Positions 34,588-48,250 of a stretch of DNA of 64,000 bases are shown piece after piece. Origin of the DNA: Ciborinia camelliae (lineage: Eukaryota; Ascomycota; Leotiomycetes; Helotiales; Sclerotiniaceae). The position numbers were made by a program, and so were the translations under genes. The DNA lies in NCBI GenBank assembly GCA_025890175.1, contig JANPYM010000001.1, positions 5,032,378 to 5,096,377 on the forward strand, given 5' to 3'. The stretch's first letter is position 1, and every line of letters starts with the position of its first letter. Below the pieces are notes generated by a model, which ran no database searches, was not told the origin of the DNA, and was given only the letters and a program-made list of their open reading frames with translations.

Positions 34588-37500
34588 TAATAAATATTCA
34601 GATTACCAAATTGTATAATTTATATTATATAATTAATATTATTGTTGGAATATTAATGATTAAAGTTTCGACAACGTTTTGTATTATAATGGGCAAAACA
34701 ATTAAATATAATTATTTATATAAAGCTTTTTTCTTTTTTGATTATCTCTTCTCTAACATATATATTTTAAAACACTGAATTGATTATATAAGCCCTGGAA
34801 CTGACTGATACAGATTGGCTAAAAAAAGTATATAAAAATCTATACAGGAATATTAGATTTCAGAAATGTTTAATTAGAAAATGTTATATAATATTATAAT
34901 TTTATATTATATATAAAATATAATTAAGATTGAAATATTTATTTTAATAATTGAAAGCTTTTTAATAATATAATTTTTATATTTATATAATTTATAATTA
35001 AAAAATAATATAAAATTGAAATCTTTTTTAAATATTAAATATCAAAAAGTTTTTAGAAAGTTTTAATAATCAATATTTAATTAATATTAATTAATAAGAA
35101 AATATTTTTATTATAATTTTATTTTATTTAAAATTATTATAATATTTGTATATTTGTATTTATATTTAATATAATATATAAAAAATAAATATATAATATT
35201 TGAAATATAAAATATAAATATATTTGATATTTTTTTTTAATATTTAGATTTTTATTATTGTTAATTATTATTATATATTTTAATTATTTTTATTATATTA
35301 TATATATATATTTTATAATTATAAATATAAATATTATATTAATTAATTTTAATTTGATTATTAATAAATATTTTTTTATATAATATTAAATATACAGAAG
35401 ATTTTAAGATTATATTTTTTTATTAAAATTTAAAAAAAAAAAAAAAAAAAATTAAAGATTTATCAAAAATATTGAGATATATTATATATAAATTGATATT
35501 AATAATTAAAAGAATTAAACTTTAAATTTAAAAAATAATATTTATTATTATTATTAATTTAAAATATATTGTTATTATTTTTTTTATTATTATTAATTTC
35601 TTTTTTTTTTATTATCAATTTCTTTTTTTTTATTATTATTAATTTTTTTTTTATATTATTATTAATTTTTTTTTTTTTTTTTTTCTTTATTTTTATTTAT
35701 TTTTTTCTTTATATTTAAGTTTTTTATAAAATAATAATATAAAAACTTAATGGTTAATTTTGATATATCAATAATTATAATAGAAATTTATAAATAAGAT
35801 TATTAATTATTAAAAATATATATTTAAAAAATATTATTTATATAAATAAATATTTATAATACTAATTTTTTTTTTGCAGATATATTTAGATTTATAAATA
35901 AACTTTACAAATAATGTAATATTTTATATTTTAAATTAGAAGTTATAAGGATAAAAATTGAATTAATTATTTGATTTATTTATAATATTAAATATTATAT
36001 TAATAAAAATATTAATTTTATATTTTTAAAAATATTTAATTTAATAATAAAGTTATAAATAATTTAAAATTTATAAAACAAAAAGTTTAAAAAAAAATAT
36101 TAAAAAATATAATAATATATTTGTTTTTATATTATTTAAATATAATAAAAATTAAAAACTAAATTATATTAATAATAATTAATTTATTTTTATTATATAT
36201 AATTGTTATTATTATTATTAAAATCTTTTTATTAAACTTTTTAATAAAAAATCTGTTTTTAATTAATTATTTTTTTATAATTTTATATATACAATTAATA
36301 TTTAAATAAATATAATAATATATATTAATCTTAATTGCATTATTATAATACAAATTAATATATTAATTTGTAATTTCAATCTATATATTATATTATATAA
36401 ATATATAAAAAAGATAATAATGTAATAATATTAATTAAACAATAAAAAATTTAAAATAATTCTTAATTCTAAATTATAATTAATTATTAAAAAACAAAAT
36501 AAAAAATATCAAAAAAATATATAATTTATTTATAATATCAAAAATCGTTTTTATTATTTTTAATAAAAAAGATAATAAAAAATTAAAAGATTTTTAAAAT
36601 ATTATTTTTAATATTTATTAATATAAAAAAAAAAGATTTTTTTTTAATTATTTATATATTATATATATATTATATTTATTATATATTTCTTTTTATTATA
36701 TTATTTTATTTTTAATAAATAAATTGAATTAAAATTTTAATTTAAAATTAAATTTTATTAATAATTTAAATTAAATTCAAATTAATATAATTTAATAATA
36801 ATAATATTATTGGATAATCTTTATTTGTTATAATATAATAATTAATAATAATTGAGTTATAATTATTAATATTAAATTTTTTAATTCTTTTCTTTATATA
36901 AATTTTTTATTTTAATAATTTTTAATAAATTTTTATATTTTTATTAAAAAGTTTTAATTAATATATATTAAAAATAATTAAAATAAATTAAAATTTAATA
37001 TTTATTATAGTTTAATAAATATTTTTAAAACTAAAAATATAAATATTAATATTTTTGAAAAACAAATTATATTATTTTTTTTTATTTTAAAAATAAACAA
37101 TTTATATAATAAATTTATTAAAATATTATAATAATAATACAAAAAATTAATAAATCTTTATTTTTTATTATATTTATATATAATATTAATTAATCTAAAA
37201 TTTAAAATTAATTATTATTTAAACAAATTATTATAAATCAATTTAATATTATAATATAAATATTTTAATAAAAAATTAAAATTATAATTAAAAATATTAA
37301 AAATTCAAATAATCTTTTTAATAAATATATTAATTATATTATAATTATTAAATATTAAAAATAAGATTTTTTATATATATATTTATTTTTTAATATATAA
37401 TAATATAAATATTTATATAATAAACTAAAATTGATAAATAAAATAATTTTAATTAAATTTTTATTTTCAAAATTAAATTTTATTAATAAATTAATTAAAT

Positions 37501-38252
37501 TAATTAAAAAGTATATAATTTATAATTTTTATAAATATTATAATTTAATAAAAATAATATTATAATATTTATATATTTTAAAAAAATTTTTAGATTTTTT
37601 TAAAAAAATATTTTTATATTAAATAAGAATAATGTATATTTATAATATTATTGTTAAACTAAATTATTATAAAAAATTATAAAATTATAAATATATATTA
37701 ATAAAAAAATAAAATTAAATAATAATTAGGTAATATTATATAATCTATATTTTTTTATAAAATATAAAGTTTATATTAATATTAAAATATATATTATAAT
37801 TTTAATTATTAAATATATTTATAAATATATTTTTAAAAATATAAATAAAATTATTTTAAATATTAATAATTTATTAATAAATAATAAGAATTATTAATAT
37901 ATTTTTAATTAATATATTAATATTATTAAAATATATTAGTAATTAATAAAATATAATATATATTAATATTATTTTTTTATAATTAAATTAATAATTTATA
38001 AAGAAGAATAATAAAAACTAATTTATTTTGGGGATTTAATTATTAATAAATTGATTATAAAAATAAAAATTAGTTGTATTATATTATTAAAATAATTTTA
38101 ATATAATAAAAATAATTTATATTATAAAAAAAGAATATATATAATTAATAATATAGAAGAAAAAGTGTAGATTAATTTTTTTAATAATTTATATTTAAAA
38201 TTTTTTAAATTTATTATTTAAAATATTTTTAATAAAGTTTAAAAATAAAAAA
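34588..38252. other. AT-rich, unresolved
   Basis: No gene and no element resolved by eye. A segment around 34,757 resembles 29,395 (ATATATT.TAAAACACTGAATT). A poly-T/ATTATTATTAA array lies at about 35,575-35,700. Degraded transposon DNA is the likely content. Confidence 0.5.
35575..35700. repeat. Poly-T/ATTATTATTAA imperfect array
   Basis: Repeated units of 8-20 T followed by ATTATTATTAATTT, about five or six copies of variable length. Confidence 0.7.
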
Positions 38253-39939
38253 AAATAAAAAAAAATATTTTATTAATTAATTAATTATTAAAAACAATTA
38301 ATTGTATATATTATATAAATATATTTTTTAATGAAAAATATTATTTTTAATATTTTTTTATTATATTATTTAGGGTTATATATTATAAAGATTTATATAT
38401 ATATAATAATATTAAATATTTTATATTTTAAAAAAATTATATTGTATATAATATTATAAATAATAATTAAAAATAAATAAATATTTTTAATAAAACAAAA
38501 AACTTTTAATTAATAAATTAATTAAAAAAAATATTTATTTTGATTTTTAAAAATAAATTTATTTTGGATTTATTAAATATTTGAATTAAATTTAAAGTAA
38601 ATTTTGTTAATTTAAATTTAATTTGAGATATAGTTAAATAAAAAATATAGTTTTTATTAGATTTAATAAATTTTATAAAGGATTATATTTTATATTTAAT
38701 ATAAATAAATTTAATAAAAAATAATAATTTTTTAATATTTTAATATAATTAAGATAATTATATAAAAAATAATAATATATATATATTTAAAAAAAAATTT
38801 AAAAATTTAATATTCTTTTTTTAATATTAAATATAAATTAATATTAAATATATAATATTATTATTAATATTATTAAAAAAAAATTTATTATAATATATTT
38901 TTATTTTTAAAGATTAGAGGGGTATAATAAAATTTATTTATATATTATAATATATTATTATTATTATAATAAAAATATATTAGTTTTTTATATTATTTTT
39001 ATAAAAATTATAATTTTTTTATTATTTAAAAATAATATTTTTTATTTATATTTTAAATTTTTATTAATTTTTTGTTAAATTTGATTAATAATATTAAAAA
39101 ACAAAATATTATTAAAATATTTATTAATTATTTAAAATAAAATTATAATATAATATAAAAAATATTTTAAATTAATATATAAATTATTTTATAATTTTAT
39201 TAATTTTTTATAATAAAATTTTAATATATTTTTAATAAATAAAAAATTAATCATTTTTAATAAAGATTTTGTTTAAACTTTATTTATTATTTTTAAAAGA
39301 TTTAAATATAATATTATTAATATATTTATTTAAAATAATTAAATATAATCTTTATTTCAAAAAATTGATTTATATATAAATATAAAAATAAATAATATAA
39401 ATCAAAATAAATAAATAAATAAAACTATTTAATTTAAAAATTGGATTTTAAAATTAATATATAATAATAATAATATTGATTATTATTATTTTTCAAACTT
39501 TATTTAAAAATTATATATTTATTAAACATGTAGTATGTGTATATTGTGTGTGTAGACTAAAGCTATATACAGGAACTGTAAAGTAGGTAGAGGGTACTGT
39601 ACAACTAGAGGAGGCTAAGCTACATTAGGAGGTGGAATAGACCTCGGTTATACTATAGTGAATATAATCTTCAATAATATTATTAATATTTTTATTAATA
39701 AATTTTTTTTTAAAAATATATTTATTATAAATTTGTATAAATATAATAATTTTTTTTATAAAGATTAATATATTATTATAATCAAAAATGTTATAATTAT
39801 TAAAATTAATAAATTAATTATTAATTAATTATTAAGGAAATATATGTCACGCCAAGGCCTCTGCCTAGTATGACAGTCATGTGATTGATTATGTAATCAT
39901 CATGGTCATATGATCAACGTCTATATTAGATAGTATTCT
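38253..39939. repeat. 1.69-kb segment repeated across the gap (left copy)
   Basis: Matches 39950-41637 with, as far as I can follow by eye, a single 1-nt A-run difference. It includes a family-B LTR (39520-39676) and the first part of the gypsy LTR. Confidence 0.9.
39520..39676 (-). mobile_element. Solo LTR, family B (left contig copy)
   Basis: Same element as 41218-41374, probably represented twice through the contig overlap. Target duplication ATATT on both sides. Confidence 0.75.
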
Positions 39940-39949
39940 NNNNNNNNNN
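39940..39949. other. Assembly gap, 10 N
   Basis: Ten N bases between the two copies of the 1.69-kb segment. Confidence 0.99.
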
Positions 39950-41637
39950 AAATAAAAAAAAATATTTTATTAATTAATTAATTATTAAAAACAATTAATT
40001 GTATATATTATATAAATATATTTTTTAATGAAAAATATTATTTTTAATATTTTTTTATTATATTATTTAGGGTTATATATTATAAAGATTTATATATATA
40101 TAATAATATTAAATATTTTATATTTTAAAAAAATTATATTGTATATAATATTATAAATAATAATTAAAAATAAATAAATATTTTTAATAAAACAAAAAAC
40201 TTTTAATTAATAAATTAATTAAAAAAAATATTTATTTTGATTTTTAAAAATAAATTTATTTTGGATTTATTAAATATTTGAATTAAATTTAAAGTAAATT
40301 TTGTTAATTTAAATTTAATTTGAGATATAGTTAAATAAAAAATATAGTTTTTATTAGATTTAATAAATTTTATAAAGGATTATATTTTATATTTAATATA
40401 AATAAATTTAATAAAAAATAATAATTTTTTAATATTTTAATATAATTAAGATAATTATATAAAAAATAATAATATATATATATTTAAAAAAAAATTTAAA
40501 AATTTAATATTCTTTTTTTAATATTAAATATAAATTAATATTAAATATATAATATTATTATTAATATTATTAAAAAAAAATTTATTATAATATATTTTTA
40601 TTTTTAAAGATTAGAGGGGTATAATAAAATTTATTTATATATTATAATATATTATTATTATTATAATAAAAATATATTAGTTTTTTATATTATTTTTATA
40701 AAAATTATAATTTTTTTATTATTTAAAAATAATATTTTTTATTTATATTTTAAAATTTTTATTAATTTTTTGTTAAATTTGATTAATAATATTAAAAAAC
40801 AAAATATTATTAAAATATTTATTAATTATTTAAAATAAAATTATAATATAATATAAAAAATATTTTAAATTAATATATAAATTATTTTATAATTTTATTA
40901 ATTTTTTATAATAAAATTTTAATATATTTTTAATAAATAAAAAATTAATCATTTTTAATAAAGATTTTGTTTAAACTTTATTTATTATTTTTAAAAGATT
41001 TAAATATAATATTATTAATATATTTATTTAAAATAATTAAATATAATCTTTATTTCAAAAAATTGATTTATATATAAATATAAAAATAAATAATATAAAT
41101 CAAAATAAATAAATAAATAAAACTATTTAATTTAAAAATTGGATTTTAAAATTAATATATAATAATAATAATATTGATTATTATTATTTTTCAAACTTTA
41201 TTTAAAAATTATATATTTATTAAACATGTAGTATGTGTATATTGTGTGTGTAGACTAAAGCTATATACAGGAACTGTAAAGTAGGTAGAGGGTACTGTAC
41301 AACTAGAGGAGGCTAAGCTACATTAGGAGGTGGAATAGACCTCGGTTATACTATAGTGAATATAATCTTCAATAATATTATTAATATTTTTATTAATAAA
41401 TTTTTTTTTAAAAATATATTTATTATAAATTTGTATAAATATAATAATTTTTTTTATAAAGATTAATATATTATTATAATCAAAAATGTTATAATTATTA
41501 AAATTAATAAATTAATTATTAATTAATTATTAAGGAAATATATGTCACGCCAAGGCCTCTGCCTAGTATGACAGTCATGTGATTGATTATGTAATCATCA
41601 TGGTCATATGATCAACGTCTATATTAGATAGTATTCT
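39950..41637. repeat. 1.69-kb segment repeated across the gap (right copy)
   Basis: Right-hand copy of 38253-39939. The sequence continues uninterrupted beyond the point where the left copy ends at the gap. Confidence 0.9.
41218..41374 (-). mobile_element. Solo LTR, family B
   Basis: 157 bp, TATTAAACATGTAG..ATCTTCAATA on the plus strand, with target duplication ATATT (41213-41217 and 41375-41379). Confidence 0.85.
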
Positions 41638-44600
41638 TTCCAAGAGAATCCTTTCCTTTTTAGTATAATTTTTTTATTAGATTGTATATTTATAATTTTA
41701 TTTTTATAATTTTATATAATATGTATAATATAAAAACTATACTTATTTTATTTTATATTTTTATAGAAAATATAAAAAATTTATAAAACAATTTTATATT
41801 TTAAAGTTTATATTTTTAAAAATGTTTTTTAATATTTATCTAAATATTTATAAATATTTAATTTTTTAATTAAAAAAATATAGATTTATAATAAATTGTA
41901 ATAATATCGATTTTATAATTATATAAAATAATTTAGAAATATTATAATAAGGTTTTTATAATATATTGAAAAACAAAACGGTTTTAAAATATTATAATAA
42001 AGTTTTTATAAAATACAGATTTGTAATAATTTGTAATAATAATAATTTTATAAATTAGAATTTTAATATAAATAAATTGTTTAAATTATTAAATAATAAT
42101 AAATTTTATATTATAAAATATTTATTAGAATATATAATTATTAGCCAAATATTTATTTATATTTATTTTTAAATAAATTATAATAAATTTTATATAATAA
42201 AATATTTATTAAAATATTAATTATATTTATATATTATTAATTAAATATTTATTTATATTTATTTTCAAATAAATTATAATAAATCTTATATTTATTTTTA
42301 AATCAATATAAAGAATTTGTTTTATTAATAATAAAATAATTTTTTTATTCATTTTCGTTTATAATCATTTTGAAATTAAATTATTTTTTTGAATAATATA
42401 TTTTTTTAATAAAATAATAATTAATTAAATATACTTTTCTTAATTATTAAAAATCTTTTCTTTAATATAAAACAATTACAATTTATTAATAAACAAATAT
42501 ATCATATTATTTATTATATATAACCCTAATTTTATTATAATTATATTTTTATTTAACAGTATTATCAATAATAATAGGATTTATATTTAACACAATTTTT
42601 TTTAAAAAAAAAACGAATTTAATATTATTTCTAAATTCAAAAAATTTAAAAAAATTGAGGAACTAAAAAAATTTAGTTTAAAAAAATTGATTTTTGAGAT
42701 TATTTAAATCAATAATATATTTTAAAAATATAATAATATAATAATAATTTATAATAAATTTATTCTACTTTATAATAATCAAAAAATATTAATTTTTAAA
42801 TTAAAAAAAAAATTTAAAATTACAAATAATTTTATTATTAATTTCAATAATATTACAAAAAACAAAATTTTAATTATTTTTAATTAAAATATATAAATTT
42901 TTAATTTTAATATAAAAATTAATAAATTTATTATTATTTAAAAAAAGTATTAATAAAAAGTTATTAATTTTAATATTATTATTTAATAATTTAAAAAAAA
43001 TATAAAAAAAAAAATTATTATAATTATAATTAGTTTTTATTTTTATTAATTAATATAAACTTTTTTTAATTTAATTGAATTTGAGATTAATAAAAATAGG
43101 TAATAAATTTTTTAATACAAATTTTAATAATTATAAATAATTTAAAAATTAAATATAAATAATTTTTATATATAAATTAATTATATAATATATATATTAT
43201 TATAAATTAATAATAAAATTATTATTTATTTTATATTTTAATTTTAAATCAATAATTCAAATTTTTTTATATTAATAAAAAAAATATTTAAAATTTTTAT
43301 ATAAATTTATAAAAATAATAATAAAATTAAAATAATTTAAATTAAATATTATAAATTGTTTTAAAACAAATAATTATTTATTTAATTTTGAAAAAAATTT
43401 TAATAATTTTTTATTAAATTTAAATTTATTAAAAAAATTATAATTAATAATTTTTAATATAAAATTAATAAAAATATAAAATAAATTATAATTTTTTTAT
43501 ACAAATATATAATAATTTAGAATTTGAAATATAAAACTAATATAATAATTATAAATATTAAATAATTAAATATAATTAAAAAATATAAAACAAAATATAA
43601 AAAAAAAATTTAAAAAAAAAAAATATTTTTAATTTTATTATTTAAAATTTAAAAAAAAAAATTAAAATCTTTATATTTAAACAAATAAAATTATAAGTAA
43701 AAAATATTTATTTTATTTACAAAAAAATTAATTATTTTATAAAAAATTGTTTTATAAAAAATAATATATTTAAATTAAATAAAATTATATTATAAAAAAA
43801 AAAATAATTTTTAACTCAAATATATTAAAAATTATAATATAATTATAATTTGATTTTATAGATTTTTTGAAATTATAACTTTATCGATTTATATTAATTA
43901 ATTATGATTTTATATTTATTAAATTTTTATTTGTAAATAAAATAATAAAATTTATTAATAAATTATTTAAAAAAATAAAAATATTAATATAAATTTTTTT
44001 TAATATATATTATTTTAATAAAAACTTTATTAATAAAATTATTATTATATTTATTTATAAAACAAAACAAATTAAATTTATATCCTTATTTTAATTATAT
44101 AAAATAAAAATCTTTAATAACAAAATCTTTAAAATTATAATTAATTATAAAAAAATATTTATTTAAATTCAAATATATAATTATATTAATATTATAATAT
44201 TTTATATTATAAATATATTTTATTAAATATTAATAAAAAATAAATAAATATAATAATATAAGATTATAATTTATATAAAAACAAAGTTTATATTTTTCGA
44301 ATTAAGATTCTATTTATATTCTAGTGTATCAAAAACCAAATTCCCAAAAAATCAATTAAGGCCTATATTTTCGATAAAGAATATAAAAATATAAAATATA
44401 TTTTTAAAAATTAATAATATAATATATTTTATATCAAAAATTATTTTAAAATAAAAAATTATTAAAATTTTTATATTTAATAATAATTCAATTTTTATCT
44501 TTACAAATTTAATTTTATTATATATTAATATAATTAGCATTATTTCTTTTTTAATAATTTTAAAACAAAAAAATGTTTAGATTTTTATTATTTTTATAAT

Positions 44601-45123
44601 AAATATTATAAACAAAAAATATTAATAATAAAATATAAAAATTAAATAAAATAGTAAAAAATTTTTATATAAAAAAATTCTGTTTAATTATTATAATTAT
44701 TTAAATATATTTAAGAAAAGTAAGGTAAATAAATTTCTTTTTTATAATGATTTCGATTATTACATTAAATTTAATAAATTTAATATATTTAGTTATATAC
44801 TATTATTTCAAATATCTAATAAAAAATTGAATTTTATTAAAAAATATATTAATAATAATTTTAAAAAAAACTTTATTAAATTTAATAAAATAGTTTTTAT
44901 ATTTTCGATTTTGTTTATTTAAAAATTTAAGAGTAAACTATAATTTTGTATTGATTATTACAAATTTAATTTTATTATTAAAAAAAATATTTATTTTTTA
45001 TTTTTAATTAATAAGATTTTAATTTAAATAATTAGGTTGAAATTTATAATCAAATTTAATATTCGTTATATTTTTAATTGAATTTAAATAAAAATTAAAA
45101 AAAATATAAATTTAATTATATTT

Positions 45124-46000
45124 TATACAAAATTTGAATTATTTTATTATAAAATTATACCATTTAAATTATATAATAGACTAATTATATTTCAATATTA
45201 TATTAATAATATATTTTAAAAATTTTTAAAAATTTTTATATTTGTTTATATAAATAATATTTTGATTTATAATAAAAATTATAATAAATATATTAATTAT
45301 ATATATTAAATATTCAATATTTTTAAAAAAACCAATTTATAAATTAATAATAAAAAATATAAATTTTTCGTTTAAAAAATTAAATTTTTAAACTTAATTT
45401 TATTAATTAATAATATCAAAATAAATTCTATAAAAATTTAGATTATTTTTAATTAGAAATATTTTAAAAATACAAAAAATGTTTTTCGCTTTATAAATTT
45501 CATAAATTTTTATAAATAATTTATTAATAAATATTTCCGAATTTATAAATTATTAATTAATTTATAGATTAAAATTAATAAAACATTTAGCTTTAATTAA
45601 ACCCCTAATTACAAAAAAACATTTTTAATATTAAAAAATATTATTATTTATATTTTTGTTCTAATATATTTTAATTAAAATAAAAAAATATTTATTAAAT
45701 GTAATATTTTTGATTATATTATCAAAAATATTTTTTCCTAAATTGAAAATAATAAATAATTGTATCTCATTATTTATTTTTTTAAAAAAATAATATTAGC
45801 CAAATATAATTATAAAATTTATAATAAAAAATTGTTTATTATTATTTGTTATTTTAAAAAATAAAAAATTAATATTTAAAAAATCAAAATTTTAATAAAT
45901 ATATTTATTAATTACAAAATATTTTAATATTATATAATTATAAAAAAATTTATTAAATAATAAACCTAATAAACTATATTTTTTATTAATTATAATTTTT
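45124..46000 (+). pseudogene. Gypsy pol remnant: reverse transcriptase and RNase H
   Basis: In one reading frame with several stops, peptides align with Ty3/gypsy pol. One resembles TKFE..IIPF..IFQYYIN followed by VYINNILIY (45,244-45,270), where the catalytic YxDD reads YINN as expected from G-to-A changes in Asp codons. Another, at 45,616-45,850, has the F.Y.IKNIFS..AYFSKK-type pattern and AKYNYKIYNKKL, matching the RNase H region. No intact coding capacity. Integrase should lie downstream but is not recognisable. Confidence 0.8.
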
Positions 46001-46262
46001 AGATAATATATTAATCAAAAAAAAATAATAACAAAATTAATATATTAAATTAATAGATTTAAGATTTTTTATATAACAAAATAAATAATAAAATTTAATA
46101 TTAATAATAAATCGTTTTAAATTATAATTAAATTTATTTAAATATTTAATTTAAAATTTGTATTATAAATATTTTTAATTTATTTTATAACAAAATAAAT
46201 TTTAATTTTTGTTTTGTAATATTGAATATACAATATAATAACAAATTTTATAATTGGATTAT

Positions 46263-46537
46263 TGTGACGAAGTTACAGGGGTACGGGTCACGTGACTAGC
46301 ACGTGACCTACGATCACGTGCCTGGTAGTGAATGCTCTTCATTCCTATAGTATTAGGTTCTAGGCATAGTACTCGCTTAGTACTATGCACTAGGCACTAG
46401 CGCCAGTTCAGTACAGCTACCTAGGTCTATATAAGGTTCAGCTATCCTGCACCTTCTTCTAGCATTAGAATCTAGATTTTCATCAATACGAATCTTAGTT
46501 CCTAAATCATTAGATCCCCAAGTCGTCCTCGTGATAA
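46263..46537 (+). mobile_element. Solo LTR, family A, copy 2 (nested in the gypsy relic)
   Basis: TGTGACGAAGTTACAGGGG..CCTCGTGATA, about 274 bp, with target duplication ATTAT on both sides. CACGTG occurs at 46289, 46300 and 46315. A TCTATATAAGG box lies at about 46,427. It is far less mutated than the gypsy relic it interrupts. Confidence 0.88.
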
Positions 46538-48250
46538 TTATAATAATAATAAAAAACAATATTTAGTAAAATAAAAAAATCTTTTTAATATTTTATTTTA
46601 TTTTAAATAATAAATTATTTTATTATAAATATAAAATTTGAATTTCAAAATTTAAAGATTAATAAACAAAAATTATTATTAAGATTTACAATTAATTAAT
46701 TATTAATTATTTTAATAATATTAAAATTTTAATGATTTTGAAAAAATAGTATTATTAGTTTTATATAAATAAAAATATTTTGTAATATATATACAATTAT
46801 TATATTTATTAAAAAGTTAAATATTTATGATAAGTTTATTAAAGTATATTTTATTTATTTTCGATTTTTATTTAATTATGATAAAATATATTTATAAATT
46901 TTATTATTAAATTATTATTAAACTTTAATTTTAATATAATATTGATTATAATTAATTAAATAATCAAAAAATAATATTTTATATTTTGTTTTGCAAACAA
47001 TAAAAAAATATTTATTAAAAAAATAATTAAATTAATTATTTAATATATTTTCAAATTTTATAGATTATTCGATTTTATTATTTTTGATTAAAAATTATAA
47101 TTTGTTTTAAAATTATAATAATATTTATTTTATATTTTACAAATTTGGAAATATAAGTTTATATTTTATTATTTCAAATCAAATAAATAAATCGAAAATG
47201 TTAATAAAAAAATAAAATAATATTTTTAGATATATATATTTTATTAATAAAACAATTAAATAAAATAATTTATATTTACAAAATTTGCAATAAATAATAT
47301 TATTTTTAATATTATAAAGATATTCTTGTTTTTCGTTAACAAAGGTTTTAATTTTTAAATAAATTTTAATTTTTAATCAATTACATTTCAAAACTAAAAT
47401 TTTAAAAAAATTATAAATAAAAAAAAAGTTTTTGATATTATTTAATAAATAAAAAATATATAAAATGTTTTTTATAATAGAATAAATTTTATTTAAATTA
47501 AAATAAAAAATTTTATTAATAATAAACAAATTTCAATATTATTATTTAAAATAAACGATTTCGTTTTTTTGAATATTAAATAATTAAAATTTAAATAGTT
47601 TTTTATTAAATTGAAAAATAAATTTATTAATTTTTTTTCAATTAAAAAAATATTTAATAATTTTTTTTATAAATTTTTTTTATTAAAATATATAAAATAT
47701 TACAATATTTTTTATATATTAATATTATAATATAATCTAAAAATTTTTTTATCTAATTAATATATAAAACAATTTATTGTACTAATAATAATTAATAATA
47801 AAAAAAAATAAAAATTGAAATATATTCTAGATTTTAGATTTTATTATAAATAATTGTAATATAAAGTTTAATAATTAAAATATTCTTTTAATTATATTTA
47901 TTATAACATCTTCGATTTTATATATATAAAAAAAAAAAAAAAAAAATTTTATATTATTTATTTAGGCTAATCTAGATTTAAAAATAAAAAAAGCTAATAT
48001 AAAAAAAAGCAAGATTAATTTATATCTTCGATGTTTCAAATTTGTCTCCGAAGGAAAAATGATATTATATTAAAGTCTCTATTTAATATAACAATCATGT
48101 AATTAATTATATAACCATTATAATTATATAATTAACATTTATATTAAATAATATTTTTTCTAAAAGAATCCTTTCCTTTTCAGTATAGTTCTTTTATCAG
48201 ATTGTATATCTACGATTTTACCTTTATGATTCTATATGACGCGTATGACA

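Larger units (their letters stand above)
41543..48250 (+). mobile_element. Full-length Ty3/gypsy relic, RIP-like mutated
   Basis: Two LTRs of family D, 41543-41730 (188 bp) and 48060-48250 (191 bp), begin TG and end in TGACA or its mutated form, and are bounded by the target duplication ATATA (41538-41542 and 48251-48255). A purine tract GAAGGAAAAA directly precedes the right LTR. Between them lies about 6.3 kb of near-pure AT DNA with one nested family-A LTR. Reverse transcriptase and RNase H remnants are still readable on the plus strand in one frame. The two LTRs differ mainly by C/T and G/A changes. Confidence 0.85.
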
